Part shown: piece by piece, positions 14,881 to 24,566 of the stretch
How the letters are laid out: the number at the start of each line of letters is the position of its first letter
Position numbering within the stretch: the first letter of the stretch is position 1
Assembly: GCA_024699205.1 (NCBI GenBank)
Contig: JAILQA010000262.1
Coordinates: 1 to 26,306 of the forward strand
Length of the DNA stretch: 26,306 nucleotides
Source: Treponema sp.
GTDB taxonomy: Bacteria; Spirochaetota; Spirochaetia; Treponematales; Treponemataceae
Direction: 5' to 3'
Translations under genes and position numbers: made by a program
Notes under the pieces: generated by a model
Database searches by the model: none
What the model saw: only the letters and a program-made list of their open reading frames with translations
Told to the model about the DNA's origin: nothing

Positions 14881-16596
14881 ATGAAACTGACTGGAGCACA
14901 AATTATTGTAAAATTATTGGAAATGTATGGAATTGATACTGTAGCCGGTATGCCGGGCGGTATGATTCTTCCTCTTTATGATGAATTAAATCGTTCTTCA
15001 ATCCGACATGTGCTAATCCGTCATGAACAGGCTGCTGGTTTTATTGCTCAGGGAATTGCCCGAACTACAGGAAAACCTGCTGTCTGTATGGTAACTAGTG
15101 GTCCTGGTGCCATGAATCTTTTAACTTCAATTGCAGATGCCCGTGCAGATTCTGTACCTATTATTGCAATCACTGGACAGGTAAATACAACTCAGATTGG
15201 AACCGATGCTTTTCAGGAAGCAGATACCTTTGGACTTTCTTTTCCAATTACAAAACATTCAATTCTTGTAAAATCACCGGAAGAACTTCTTACTGCTATT
15301 CCGACTGCTTTTGCTGTTGCTGTAAACGGTCGTCCAGGTCCGGTTTTAATTGATATTCCTCGTGATGTTCAGTTAAAGGAAATTGAAATTGACAAGCTTC
15401 CGGATGTTATAGATGCAAAATCTCAGAATGTCCGCTTCCATACTCCGATTGATGAATATTCTTCCAGAATAGAAAAAATTGCTTCTCTGCTTGCAAAATC
15501 TAAACGTCCTGTTTTATTCTGTGGTGGCGGTTGTAACACAAAAGCTGCCGCTGACGGTATAAAAAAACTTACCGATAACTATAAAATGCCTGTAGTTACA
15601 AGTCTTATGGGCTTGGGCTGTATTCCAAAATCATCAGCTCTTTTTATTGGCATGATTGGAATGCACGGAAGTTATGCAGCTAATGTTGCAATGCACGACA
15701 GCGATTTAGTTATTGCTGCCGGAGTTCGCTTTGATGACAGGGCGACAGGTCTTGTTTCAAAGTTCTGTCCTAATGCCAAAATAGTTCATATTGATATAGA
15801 TGCCGCAGAGGTTGATAAAATCCTTACATCCACAGTTTCAATCATTGCAGATGTAGAATCAATCCTCCCTGTGATTGCTCAAGTCCTTTTAGAAAAAGGC
15901 ATTACTTCTGATGAAGCCTGGCTCAAAAAAATCCAGGAATTAAAAACTCATAGTGAATCAGATACTGCAGGTCGTCCTGATGGCGAAAGTCTTACAAATC
16001 CTAGATCTTTTATAGCTTCTGTTCCAGAATTATCTGCTGCAGCCGGTATTCCAGCAGAGGATTTAATTGTTACAACCGACGTTGGACAGCATCAGATGTG
16101 GGCAGCCCAGTATTATCCTATTGAAAGACCAAGAAGCTTTCTTACTTCTGGCAGCCTTGGAACAATGGGCTTTGGACTTCCTGTTGCAATTGGTGCGGCT
16201 CTTGCAAATCCTAAAAAACGAATTGTATGCTTTAGTGGGGATGGTTCAATTATGATGAACTTACAGGAACTTGCTACCCTTGCAGAGCAGAATCTTCCTG
16301 TAACCCTTATTATTTTTGAAAACAGAACGCTTGGAATGGTTTATCAGCAGCAGAAATATCTCTTTGATAAAAATTACAGTGCTTCTGTTTTTGATTACGT
16401 GCCAGATTTTATTCAGCTTGCAAAGGGCTTTGGAATAAGAGCGGTTGACGCAAGTGAAAATCCTGACTGGTACAAAACAGCCTTTGACTCTAATGCTAAA
16501 AACAAACCTTGCCTTGTAAGGGTTAGAATCAATCCAGAAGAACTTGTTTTGCCATTTGTTCCGGGTGGAAAAGCAAATATTGATTCAATCCGATAG
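14881..16596 (+). CDS. ilvB: Acetolactate synthase large subunit-like ThDP enzyme
   Basis: A 571-residue thiamine-diphosphate enzyme with the three domains of acetohydroxyacid synthase (AHAS), which joins two pyruvates, or pyruvate and 2-oxobutyrate, in branched-chain amino-acid synthesis. Visible: catalytic Glu49 in RHEQAAGF, the SGPGAMN loop, the FAD-type middle domain, and the ThDP/Mg motif GDG (453-455) to Asn481. The conserved GMVRQWQ of anabolic enzymes reads GMVYQQQ (485-491), so the Trp linked to 2-oxobutyrate preference is Gln. No ilvN-type regulatory subunit or ilvC lies nearby. The enzyme may be a catalytic subunit used elsewhere or a stand-alone acetolactate former; the overall layout favours AHAS over the catabolic AlsS type. 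The gene is monocistronic. Confidence 0.88.
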   Translation: MKLTGAQIIVKLLEMYGIDTVAGMPGGMILPLYDELNRSSIRHVLIRHEQAAGFIAQGIARTTGKPAVCMVTSGPGAMNLLTSIADARADSVPIIAITGQVNTTQIGTDAFQEADTFGLSFPITKHSILVKSPEELLTAIPTAFAVAVNGRPGPVLIDIPRDVQLKEIEIDKLPDVIDAKSQNVRFHTPIDEYSSRIEKIASLLAKSKRPVLFCGGGCNTKAAADGIKKLTDNYKMPVVTSLMGLGCIPKSSALFIGMIGMHGSYAANVAMHDSDLVIAAGVRFDDRATGLVSKFCPNAKIVHIDIDAAEVDKILTSTVSIIADVESILPVIAQVLLEKGITSDEAWLKKIQELKTHSESDTAGRPDGESLTNPRSFIASVPELSAAAGIPAEDLIVTTDVGQHQMWAAQYYPIERPRSFLTSGSLGTMGFGLPVAIGAALANPKKRIVCFSGDGSIMMNLQELATLAEQNLPVTLIIFENRTLGMVYQQQKYLFDKNYSASVFDYVPDFIQLAKGFGIRAVDASENPDWYKTAFDSNAKNKPCLVRVRINPEELVLPFVPGGKANIDSIR

Positions 16597-16617
16597 CGCA
16601 GGCTTCTGTGTATTTTG
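16596..16617 (+). terminator. Weak terminator candidate after ilvB
   Basis: A short CGCAG/CTGTG stem (16597-16601 with 16606-16610, one G-T pair) is followed by TATTTT. It lies between convergent genes only 27 bp apart. Weak, and could be chance. Confidence 0.3.
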
Positions 16618-16623
16618 TGATGT

Positions 16624-19221
16624 TTACTTAAACTGCAGTGCGGTGATTTCCAGGAAGGCGATTTCTATATTCCAGTTGAAAATTGTCTTCTCGCATGCGG
16701 CAATCAAAAGATTTATGATTTTCTGTAAATCTACCGTGCCAACTTTTTCCTGCATTTTTGCACCGTAAGCCGAGTTTTCCGCAGAAAACCATTTTTCAAT
16801 TTCCAGTGGAGTTATACGTCTCTTTTCCTGAATCTGCTGGCAGGCAAACTTTACGTCAAAACCTCTTTGCCTAAAGGTATTTGCAATAAAAACGCCATCC
16901 CAAGAGAATAAAGTATTTTCTCTGTCTCCAAAAAACTCCTGTTCTGCGGCTTCCATTTTTGAAAGAATTGGAGCAAAAACTTCAGAGGCATCGGTTGTCA
17001 GAATCTGCTTTCGTATGAGCTCTGAAATCTTCTGGCCGTTACAAGGAATACGCTGAGAGATTATTACCTTAAAGCCGTCAGCAAGCGGACATTCATACTT
17101 AAAGTTTTCATCAGTATCATCCTCATCATCGTCCTTGTATGGTTTTCCGCCCGCACTTTCTTCTTTGGTGCTTTTCTGTGGAGTAAAAAGTGATTTAATT
17201 GAATCCGAAAGTGCAATAATTGATGCTTCCGAAACAAAAGGATCTGTAAAATACAGACGGTCGAAAATTGTACCCTTATACTGAAACTTTAGAATTAAAT
17301 CGTAAAAATCACGTTCTGTTAAAAAGTCAGAAGAAATTGATTGTCCACGAACCTGCAGAATAGGGCGGTCCAGTTCGCCCAGTGTTCTTCCGTATTGTTC
17401 AAGAATCTGCATTCCTTTTTCTGTACGGCAGACACCACAGGTAACTCCTTCCGGGGTTTTTCTTGCAATTTCCCACAAGAGCAGGCCCGAATCAGCATTC
17501 CAGACAAGATTTCTGTCGTGTCTGGACAGGGCTGCCATTTCAATCATTGTGTCACGGATTTGCAAAAGTATTTCTGATTTGTTTGAATCCAGTCTCTGCT
17601 GCCAGTGTCTGTCGGCTCTGTTTAAGGCAATTTCTTTTGCTGCATCTTTAGGACTAAAGGTAAGGTTTTCAGCTTTTTTTACAGAACCGCTCTTAAAATG
17701 TTCGTTTACCCACCATTGCGAAATTGGATTTGCTCCAAACTCGCTTTCTGCATAGGATTTTGCAGTTGGAGAGCGCAAGCCCTGAATTGGAATTATATTC
17801 ATTGAGCCGGTTTCTTCAGGCTTTGATGCCAGAATATCAGCCGAGATTTCTTTTTCGGTTTCCTTTTCAAGAATTGAGGCAATCTGTATTTCTCGTCGCG
17901 ACAAAACATCGCTTCTGATTTTTCCTTCATAGCCCTGGGTACTTGGAGTATAAAAAACGCGTCCCATTAAAACATCCGGCAGATACTGCTGGGCAACCCA
18001 ATGGTCTCTGTAGGCATGTGGATAGAGATAACCGCTTCCGTGACCAAAACCTTCTGCATCGCGGGAAGAATCTCTAAGGTGGTTTGGAACCTCGGTATCT
18101 TCTTTTTCAACAGAAGCAAGTGCATCAAAAAAGGCCATAGAACTGTTTGATTTTGGTGCAGTCGAAAGATAAAGAGCTGCATGGGCTAGAAAATAACGAC
18201 CTTCCGGCATTCCGACACGGTCAAAAGCTTCTGCACAGGAATTAACCACACTGATTGCATTTGGATCTGCAAGCCCTGTATCCTCGCAGGCAGAAATAAG
18301 CATGCGTCGGAAAATAAAATGCGGATCTTCTCCAGCAGCAACCATACGCGCAAGCCAGTAGCAGGCTGCATCCGGGTCTCGCCCACGCAGAGATTTTATA
18401 AAAGCAGAAATTATATCGTAATGATAATCGCCGTCCCTGTCGTAAAGTACAACCTTTTTCTGAATGGATTCTTCGGCGGTTTCTTTTGATATATAGATTT
18501 TTGTTCCGTATTCAGGGATTGGAGGCTGCATAAAAGGGGCCCATTTTTCGGGAGTAGTTTCTACAGCCAGTTCCAGGGCATTCAAAAGGGAACGGGCGTC
18601 TCCATTTGCTGTTTCAATAAGATGTTCCAGTGCTCCTTCTTCAAACTCAATTTTCCAGTGTCCGTAACCGCGTTCTTCATCATGAATCGCCTGCTGGGCT
18701 GCCTTCATCAAATCATCATTTGTAAGTGGCTTGAGTTGAAAAACTCTTGAACGGGAAACGAGAGCCTTGTTGACTTCAAAAAAAGGATTTTCGGTAGTTG
18801 CACCTATAAGGATGATTGTACCATTTTCTACCCAGGGGAGAAGGGCGTCCTGCTGTGATTTATTCCAGCGATGAACTTCGTCTACAAAAAGGATTGTGCG
18901 GCGGGTGTAGAGATTGTAATAATCATTTGCTTGCTTTATTGCATTACGAATATCCTGAACACCGGTAAGAACGGCATTCAGGGTAAGAAAGTTTGATTTT
19001 GTATGATTAGCAATAACCCTTGCTAATGTTGTTTTTCCAGTGCCGGGTGGACCGTAAAAAATGATGGAAGTAATCTGGTCAGCTGCAATTGCACGCCTTA
19101 ATAAACGTCCCTTGCCAACAATATGGTCCTGTCCTATGTATTCATCCAGACAGCGGGGACGCATACGAGCGGCAAGAGGTTCCTGTAGTCTTTTTGCCTG
19201 TTCAAAAAGAGTGTCGTCCAT
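16624..19221 (-). CDS. rarA: RarA/MgsA AAA+ ATPase with long C-terminal extension
   Basis: An 865-residue protein, about twice the usual RarA length. Residues 1-435 are a complete RarA/MgsA clamp-loader-like ATPase that acts at stalled replication forks: Walker A GPPGTGKT (57-64), Walker B LFVDEVH (Asp114-Glu115), sensor 1 GATTENP (140-146), and the tetramerisation domain ending in [17 protein letters not shown]. Residues about 480-865 are additional. They include [17 protein letters not shown] (about 576-592), which resembles a degenerate nucleotide- or SAM-binding loop, and an acidic linker ([11 protein letters not shown]). Extended RarA proteins of this sort occur in other bacteria, but the function of the extension is unknown to me. 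GAGGAG precedes the ATG. It is the last gene after an outer-membrane protein and a lipoprotein gene, 18 nt from the latter. Confidence 0.92.
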   Translation of the reverse strand: MDDTLFEQAKRLQEPLAARMRPRCLDEYIGQDHIVGKGRLLRRAIAADQITSIIFYGPPGTGKTTLARVIANHTKSNFLTLNAVLTGVQDIRNAIKQANDYYNLYTRRTILFVDEVHRWNKSQQDALLPWVENGTIILIGATTENPFFEVNKALVSRSRVFQLKPLTNDDLMKAAQQAIHDEERGYGHWKIEFEEGALEHLIETANGDARSLLNALELAVETTPEKWAPFMQPPIPEYGTKIYISKETAEESIQKKVVLYDRDGDYHYDIISAFIKSLRGRDPDAACYWLARMVAAGEDPHFIFRRMLISACEDTGLADPNAISVVNSCAEAFDRVGMPEGRYFLAHAALYLSTAPKSNSSMAFFDALASVEKEDTEVPNHLRDSSRDAEGFGHGSGYLYPHAYRDHWVAQQYLPDVLMGRVFYTPSTQGYEGKIRSDVLSRREIQIASILEKETEKEISADILASKPEETGSMNIIPIQGLRSPTAKSYAESEFGANPISQWWVNEHFKSGSVKKAENLTFSPKDAAKEIALNRADRHWQQRLDSNKSEILLQIRDTMIEMAALSRHDRNLVWNADSGLLLWEIARKTPEGVTCGVCRTEKGMQILEQYGRTLGELDRPILQVRGQSISSDFLTERDFYDLILKFQYKGTIFDRLYFTDPFVSEASIIALSDSIKSLFTPQKSTKEESAGGKPYKDDDEDDTDENFKYECPLADGFKVIISQRIPCNGQKISELIRKQILTTDASEVFAPILSKMEAAEQEFFGDRENTLFSWDGVFIANTFRQRGFDVKFACQQIQEKRRITPLEIEKWFSAENSAYGAKMQEKVGTVDLQKIINLLIAACEKTIFNWNIEIAFLEITALQFK

Positions 19222-19239
19222 TATCTCCTCAATATTTCT

Positions 19240-20712
19240 TTATTCTCTGTTCCAGTTTCCTCGTGACGGATAATAAGCCCAAAGACCAACGTTTTTATAA
19301 TTTACAGCGGTAGAAGTTCCTGAAGATTTAAATCCAATGGAACTGTAAATAATGCTGTCCAGTTCATCTTTTGACGGATCTGCAACCAGAAGAGTGAAAA
19401 TCTGATATGCAGAAGAAAGCTGAATTGCAGCATTTGTTGTAAATGAAGCTAAGTAAGCGGAATTATTGCTGTTCAAAAGAGGAGTTCCATCAGCATTTAC
19501 ATTCATTTTTACAACTCCACCAGCATATGTTGAAGAAAGTGTATAATCAGCTCTTCCAATAAAAAGTGAATCTTTTGTCATTGCAAGGCAGGAAATATCT
19601 TCACCTGCATCAAGAACAGTAGTTTTTGTTGAAGTAATTGAAGAACCAGCACTTTCGCAGGTAAGACTCAATAAATTGCTGCTGGAAATATGTGAATGAT
19701 CCTGAGTAGAACGGTTGGAAGTTCTTGTTGAACCATAATAAATTATTGTAGCATCTGTATCCTTTGTTTCGTTTGTAGTTACTGCGATTGAATCAAAGAA
19801 ATAATAATTTCCATTAAGATAGGCAACTGAGTCTATATCAAGTCCTGTGCTGTTGTCTGCAATAATCATTGCTGGAGAATCAGAAATATCTGTTGAGCCA
19901 CTGAGAAAAGCCATTTTGGTAGAAACATATTTATCTCCATCCCAAACAGTTTTTGCGACTTCGCTTCCGGCTATTAAAGGCGTTGTTCCATTCAATTTAT
20001 AGTAAATTGCACGTTCTTCATCTTTTTCTACATAGCCATTTCTTAAATAAGCAACTCTGTGCTCTTTCTGAGGTGTATTTGAACAGAAAACATTAAAGTC
20101 GCTATACCAGTAGCTGTAGCGTGATTCATTTATGAGGGTGAAAAAGTTATATTCTTTTTTAGAAGAGTCATAGGATTCGGAAGCAATTTCTACCCAGTCT
20201 GAAGTTGAAGTTAAGCTTCCGTTTTCTGAAAGAGAGAAACTTGAGTTTGCCCATATTCTGACTGTCTGTGGAACGGTTTTTCCTTCAGCTTCGTCTTTTG
20301 TGTATTCAATTGTTACAAGATAAAGTGTGTCAGCATCTGCAGCAACCTTTATGATTGTCTGTCCCTCGTGATTATAAGCTCCACCTGTACCATAATATTC
20401 AAAGTGATGCAATTCAAAAGGAAGAAGACTTTTGTTATAAGTTTTCCAGGAAGAATTATTACTTCCGGAACGTACATTTTGAGTTTCTGCATTCTTGTAT
20501 CTTAATCCGCCGTCAGCAGCAAGAACTAATATTTCCTTGTCTCCGACTGTGTAGCGGATTATAGAATTAATTGAACCTGAAACTGTTTCGTCTTCCGGGG
20601 CTACATCCTGAGTAATATTATAGAATACCGGATCAAAACAAGAAGAAAGACCAACTGCCAGAAGAATAGTAAAAATTGTATTAAAAAATCGTTTTTTCAT
20701 AAAAGCTTTCAT
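19240..20712 (-). CDS. Large lipoprotein of unknown function
   Basis: A 490-residue protein with a lipoprotein signal peptide: basic MKAFMKKR, hydrophobic core, lipobox LSSC with the lipidated Cys at 25. The mature part is rich in Ser, Thr, Tyr and Asn and shows repeated short beta patterns (ILVLAADGGLRYKN, SCLAMTKDSLFIGRADYT, YYFFDSIAV), as in beta-propeller or surface-exposed proteins; no enzyme motif is seen. It sits 33 nt after the outer-membrane-barrel gene and 18 nt before rarA, so it is probably co-expressed with both. An AGGA site precedes the first ATG by 6 nt; the Met at residue 5 has none, so the first is chosen. In spirochaetes such proteins are usually periplasmic or surface lipoproteins. 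Confidence 0.85.
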   Translation of the reverse strand: MKAFMKKRFFNTIFTILLAVGLSSCFDPVFYNITQDVAPEDETVSGSINSIIRYTVGDKEILVLAADGGLRYKNAETQNVRSGSNNSSWKTYNKSLLPFELHHFEYYGTGGAYNHEGQTIIKVAADADTLYLVTIEYTKDEAEGKTVPQTVRIWANSSFSLSENGSLTSTSDWVEIASESYDSSKKEYNFFTLINESRYSYWYSDFNVFCSNTPQKEHRVAYLRNGYVEKDEERAIYYKLNGTTPLIAGSEVAKTVWDGDKYVSTKMAFLSGSTDISDSPAMIIADNSTGLDIDSVAYLNGNYYFFDSIAVTTNETKDTDATIIYYGSTRTSNRSTQDHSHISSSNLLSLTCESAGSSITSTKTTVLDAGEDISCLAMTKDSLFIGRADYTLSSTYAGGVVKMNVNADGTPLLNSNNSAYLASFTTNAAIQLSSAYQIFTLLVADPSKDELDSIIYSSIGFKSSGTSTAVNYKNVGLWAYYPSRGNWNRE

Positions 20713-20745
20713 AAAAAATCCTGAAATTAAAAGTATTAAAAAATA

Positions 20746-21345
20746 TTATAAGTGGTAGCGGACTGTAAGATTTATATCAGCAAATAGTCCGTTCCAGTTT
20801 TTTGAACTGTCTTTGAACCACTGTGGAATCCAGAAACCTGTGCTTGAAATTCCTAAAGAAAAAGATTCGTTTATTCGGTAAAAAGCACCGGCAGATACTT
20901 TAGCAGTAAAAGAAGGGAAGTAATTCATATTCTGCCAGGTTTCATAAGCGATACCTAAGTTAAAATAACATGGAAATTCAAATTTTCCTATACTTGGCTG
21001 TAAGAGAACGCCTCCTGTAATCGGAAGCATAACAAGAATTTTATTTCCTATAGAAAGATTGTAAGACAGGGAAATTTCTCCACCTACACCAAACCAACTA
21101 TTAAGAAATCTGTAATAACCTAATTCAATATCGCCGCCCCAGTAAAGAGAACCGTTTCCATTTCTAACTGCGCCACCAAAACTTAAAGGTGCCTGGCCGC
21201 CTAAGCCAAATTTAAGGAACTGGTCTCCGGCTCCGTTTGTTTCATAAACATAGCCATCATCATATTCATCACCGTTATCTTCTTGTGCAAAAGCAAATCC
21301 GGAAATCAATAAAGTCGTAAAAAGAATAATAAAAAAACGTTTCAT
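20746..21345 (-). CDS. Small outer-membrane beta-barrel protein
   Basis: A 199-residue protein with a signal peptide cut after FAFA (before QEDNG), then alternating hydrophobic/polar strands rich in Gly and aromatic residues (for example GDIELGYYRF, WFGVGGEISLSY, CYFNLGIAYE) and a C-terminal strand ending in VRYHL. This fits an eight-stranded barrel such as the OmpW/opacity class. From memory, the folD neighbour in Treponema pallidum (TP0733) is a protein of this kind, which would make the gene order conserved. A TGGAG site precedes the ATG. It is the first gene of an operon with the lipoprotein and rarA, divergent from folD. Confidence 0.75.
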   Translation of the reverse strand: MKRFFIILFTTLLISGFAFAQEDNGDEYDDGYVYETNGAGDQFLKFGLGGQAPLSFGGAVRNGNGSLYWGGDIELGYYRFLNSWFGVGGEISLSYNLSIGNKILVMLPITGGVLLQPSIGKFEFPCYFNLGIAYETWQNMNYFPSFTAKVSAGAFYRINESFSLGISSTGFWIPQWFKDSSKNWNGLFADINLTVRYHL

Positions 21346-21378
21346 ATTGCTCCATTTTCTAATTTATAATATCTTTAA

Positions 21379-21407
21379 AATATACAGTTTTTGCTGTCAT
21401 ATTTCAA
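21379..21407 (-). promoter_or_regulatory. Promoter of the barrel-lipoprotein-rarA operon
   Basis: On the minus strand TTGAAA (21407-21402) is followed after 17 nt by TATATT (21384-21379), giving a leader of about 27 nt before the ATG at 21345. Confidence 0.6.
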
Positions 21408-21429
21408 TAAATATGCAAAAATGGAAACG

Positions 21430-21476
21430 TTACAGCATGCAAAAGGTTACAATATAAGTTTATATATTTTTGGAGG
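21430..21476 (+). promoter_or_regulatory. Promoter and ribosome site of the folD operon
   Basis: TTACAG (21430-21435), 17 nt, TATAAG (21453-21458), then TGGAGG (21471-21476), 5 nt before the ATG at 21482. The TTG at 21470 overlaps the ribosome site and is not the start. Confidence 0.65.
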
Positions 21477-21481
21477 ATAAA

Positions 21482-22357
21482 ATGAGCGCAGTTATTATTG
21501 ACGGTAAGCAGATTGCCGCAGATGTTCGGGCAGAGGTTGCAGAAAAAGTAAAGGAATTGAATAAGAAAGGCATTGAACCTTGTCTGGCCGTTATTCTTGT
21601 TGGTGAAAATCCAGCAAGCGTTTCTTATGTTACAGGAAAACAGAAGGCCCTTGCAGAAGTTGGCATGAAAGACCGTTCCATCAAATTACCGGAAAGTACA
21701 TCCGAAGAAGAACTTCTTAAACTGATTGAGCAATTAAATAATGACAGCACCGTTCACGGAATCCTTGTTCAACTTCCGCTTCCACGTCAGATAAATGAAG
21801 AAAAGGTTATTATGGCAATTGACCCGCGCAAAGATGTAGATGGCTTTCATCCTGTTAATGTGGGAAATCTGGTTATTGGTAAAAAAGCTTTTCTGCCTTG
21901 TACACCTCACGGAATTATTGTTCTGCTTAAAAAAATGGGCATAAAAACTGATGGTGCAAATGTTGTTGTAATTGGCCGCTCTAATATAGTTGGAAAGCCG
22001 GTTTCTCTCTTGCTGAGCCGTAAAGATACAAACTCTACTGTAACAATGTGTCACACTGGAACTAAAAATATTGCAGATTATACCCGCAAGGCTGATATAA
22101 TCGTTGTTGCTGCTGGTCGTCCTCATACTCTGTCAGCTGATATGGTTAAAGAAGGCGTTGTAGTTATTGATGTCGGCGTAAACCGCATTCCAGATGCAAG
22201 CAAAAAATCAGGCTTCCATCTTGAAGGAGACTGTGATTTTGCAGATTTGAAGGAAAAGGCAAGCTATATCACTCCTGTTCCAGGTGGTGTTGGTCCAATG
22301 ACCATTGCCATGCTTATGCAGAATACTTTGGAAGCAGCTATTAAAGAGGAAGAATAG
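21482..22357 (+). CDS. folD: Methylenetetrahydrofolate dehydrogenase / cyclohydrolase
   Basis: Bifunctional enzyme of one-carbon metabolism: oxidises methylene-THF to methenyl-THF with NADP and hydrolyses it to 10-formyl-THF. 291 residues, normal length. Substrate-site motif [17 protein letters not shown] with the catalytic Lys, PCTPHG, the nucleotide loop [16 protein letters not shown], and [12 protein letters not shown] near the end. Start chosen from the TGGAGG site. First gene of folD-folE2-miaB-lapA-like-SPOR; the gap to folE2 is 2 nt. The pairing with folE2 puts two folate or pterin enzymes together. Confidence 0.97.
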   Translation: MSAVIIDGKQIAADVRAEVAEKVKELNKKGIEPCLAVILVGENPASVSYVTGKQKALAEVGMKDRSIKLPESTSEEELLKLIEQLNNDSTVHGILVQLPLPRQINEEKVIMAIDPRKDVDGFHPVNVGNLVIGKKAFLPCTPHGIIVLLKKMGIKTDGANVVVIGRSNIVGKPVSLLLSRKDTNSTVTMCHTGTKNIADYTRKADIIVVAAGRPHTLSADMVKEGVVVIDVGVNRIPDASKKSGFHLEGDCDFADLKEKASYITPVPGGVGPMTIAMLMQNTLEAAIKEEE

Positions 22358-22359
22358 TA

Positions 22360-23145
22360 ATGCGTGACATTCAGAATGAAGAGGATACCCGTGAGATTCC
22401 CCTGCAGAAAGTAGGGGTAAGAAACGTAAAATACCCGGTTATTGTTTTGGACAAAAATAATAAAACTCAAAATACTACGGCTACTGTAGATTTGTTTGTG
22501 AATCTTCCCCACAATTTTAAGGGAACACACATGTCACGTTTTATTCAGGTTTTTCATAAATATCACAAGGATATTTCCATGCAGCACTTTTGGGAAATGC
22601 TTGAAGAAATCCGTACAAAACTGGATGCCCAGCGTGCCTTTGGAAAAATTATGTTCCCATATTATATTGAAAAACTTGCTCCAGTTACAAAATCTCCAGG
22701 AATTATGGAATACAATTGCGGTTATGAAGCAACCGTTTCTGAAGACGGCAGTCGTGATTTTTATGTAAATGTGGAAGTTAGAATTGCAACTCTTTGTCCC
22801 TGTTCCAAAGCAATTTCAGAGTACGGGGCACATAATCAGCGCGGGCTGGTAAAAGTTAAGCTTTTATATACCGATTTTTTCTGGATTGAAGATGTAATTG
22901 AAGCAATCGAAAGTGCCGCTTCTTCTCCATTATATTCCGTTCTCAAACGCCAGGACGAAAAATACGTCACCGAACACGCCTATGAAAATCCTCGTTTTGT
23001 AGAAGATGTAGTCCGCGATGTCTACCTCGCCCTAAAAAAAATGAACTTCAAATGGTTCAGCGTTGAATGCACCAATGACGAAAGTATTCATAATCATGAT
23101 GCTTATGCTTATACAGAATTTAATGCTGAAGGGGAAAAATTATGA
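22360..23145 (+). CDS. folE2: GTP cyclohydrolase IB
   Basis: Converts GTP to dihydroneopterin triphosphate, the first step of folate (and queuosine) precursor synthesis. It is the metal-flexible type IB enzyme, unrelated in sequence detail to the zinc-dependent FolE. 261 residues. Family marks: NLPHNFKGTHMSRF (about 48-61), TLCPCSKAIS with Cys146/Cys148 as catalytic/metal Cys, YGAHNQRG, and the C-terminal ESIHNHDAYA. GAGGAAG lies 8 nt before the ATG. It overlaps miaB by 4 bp (ATGA), so translation is coupled. Genomes that carry folE2 often do so for zinc-poor conditions; whether a folE copy also exists cannot be seen here. Confidence 0.96.
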   Translation: MRDIQNEEDTREIPLQKVGVRNVKYPVIVLDKNNKTQNTTATVDLFVNLPHNFKGTHMSRFIQVFHKYHKDISMQHFWEMLEEIRTKLDAQRAFGKIMFPYYIEKLAPVTKSPGIMEYNCGYEATVSEDGSRDFYVNVEVRIATLCPCSKAISEYGAHNQRGLVKVKLLYTDFFWIEDVIEAIESAASSPLYSVLKRQDEKYVTEHAYENPRFVEDVVRDVYLALKKMNFKWFSVECTNDESIHNHDAYAYTEFNAEGEKL

Positions 23146-24566
23146 CATATTTTTTTGAAACCTACGGTTGCCAGATGAATATTGCGGAGTCGGCAGCTAT
23201 TGAACAGCTTTTGATTTCTCGGGGATGGGAAAAATCGCCTGAGGCTGAAACAGCTGATTTAGTAATTATCAATACTTGTGCGGTTCGCGCTACTGCCGAA
23301 AACAGAATTTTTGGACGTTTGGGCTGGTATGCCGGCTTAAAGGCAGTTCGTGCCTGTGTGAATGGAGCCAAGGCAAAATCTCTTGAAAAAGCTGTGGACT
23401 TTGTAAAGGATGGGGCAAAACCGCTTACTCTTGTTGTAACTGGCTGTATGGCAGAGCGTCTCTTAAAAACCTTCAAAACAGAATATCCATTTATAGATTA
23501 TGTAGTCGGCACTTATGCCAAGCAGCATTTTGTAGAAATTGCAGAAGCAATGGAAAATCACACTGTTACTCCTCAGCTTAGGGATGATGAATTATATCGT
23601 TTTGCTCCTCTTTCCTATGAGCCGGGATCATTTTCAGCCTTTGTTCCAATCATGCACGGTTGCAATAAGTTCTGTACCTTCTGCATTGTTCCTTATGTGC
23701 GCGGAAGGGAATTGAGTCGACCGGTAGAAGAAATTATTCACGAAATTGATGTTCTTTCTTCTTATCGGGTTCGTGAAATTACTCTGCTTGGACAGACTGT
23801 TGATGCCTACAAAATGACAGACAAAGACGGAAAGGAAGTTGATTTTGCTGATTTACTGGAACGCATTGCAATCCATCTTAAAGAAATTAATTCCAGCATT
23901 GAATGGGTTCGCTTTATGTCCAGTCACCCTAACGATATGACAGAAAAAGCAATCAAAGTGATAGCAAAATATCCTGTTTTGTGCCATCACATCCATCTCG
24001 CAGTGCAGCACGGTTCAACGCCCCTCCTTAAAAAAATGAACCGTCGTTACACAATAGAATATTACGAAGAGCTGGTTTCAAAAATCCGCCATCATATTCC
24101 AGATGTTTCTTTAACAACCGACCTTATGATGGGCTTCCCAGGCGAAACAGAAGAAGATGTAGAAGCAACTCTGGGGCTGATGAATCGGGTACGTTACGAA
24201 AATGCCTTTATGTATTATTACAATCCTCGCGAAGGAACTCCTGCTGCAAAATATCCTAACCAGATTCCGCTTAAAGTAAAAAAAGAGCGATTACAGCGGG
24301 TTATAGATTTACAGCTAAAAATCACAAGTGAAGAAATGGAAAAACGGGTTGGCGGCACAGTAAAAGTTCTCGTAGAAGCCATAAGCCGTGATGATAAATC
24401 TGAACTTCTTGGAAAAACAGAACAGGATGAAAGGGTAGCATTTAAGGCTGATGAATCATTGATTGGTGGCTTCTGTTATGTTAAAATAATTTCGCTTAAT
24501 GGAAATACTTTTAAGGGCCAGCTTATTGAAGATTCCGTAAAGCATCTTGAAGAAAAAGATTTGTAG
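23142..24566 (+). CDS. miaB: tRNA-2-methylthio-N6-isopentenyladenosine37 synthase
   Basis: Radical-SAM methylthiotransferase that adds the 2-methylthio group to isopentenyl-A37 in tRNAs reading UNN codons. 474 residues. The first cluster is held by Cys10 (TYGCQMN), Cys46 (NTCAVRATAEN) and Cys102 (VTGCMAE); the radical-SAM cluster by Cys174, Cys178, Cys181 (HGCNKFCTFCIVPYVRGRE). A TRAM domain lies at the C-terminus (about 405-465). Compared with E. coli, the third cluster Cys is displaced by 19 residues because of an insert after GRLGWY (about residues 64-90). It is closest to MiaB rather than RimO or MtaB by NTCAVR and VPYVRGRE. The stop lies in a 13-bp tandem duplication. Confidence 0.96.
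   Translation: MTYFFETYGCQMNIAESAAIEQLLISRGWEKSPEAETADLVIINTCAVRATAENRIFGRLGWYAGLKAVRACVNGAKAKSLEKAVDFVKDGAKPLTLVVTGCMAERLLKTFKTEYPFIDYVVGTYAKQHFVEIAEAMENHTVTPQLRDDELYRFAPLSYEPGSFSAFVPIMHGCNKFCTFCIVPYVRGRELSRPVEEIIHEIDVLSSYRVREITLLGQTVDAYKMTDKDGKEVDFADLLERIAIHLKEINSSIEWVRFMSSHPNDMTEKAIKVIAKYPVLCHHIHLAVQHGSTPLLKKMNRRYTIEYYEELVSKIRHHIPDVSLTTDLMMGFPGETEEDVEATLGLMNRVRYENAFMYYYNPREGTPAAKYPNQIPLKVKKERLQRVIDLQLKITSEEMEKRVGGTVKVLVEAISRDDKSELLGKTEQDERVAFKADESLIGGFCYVKIISLNGNTFKGQLIEDSVKHLEEKDL

Noticed and set aside
14818..14901. HAD gene beginning at 14901
   Set aside because: It would overlap the divergent acetolactate synthase start and both promoters; the added residues look like translated A+T-rich spacer.
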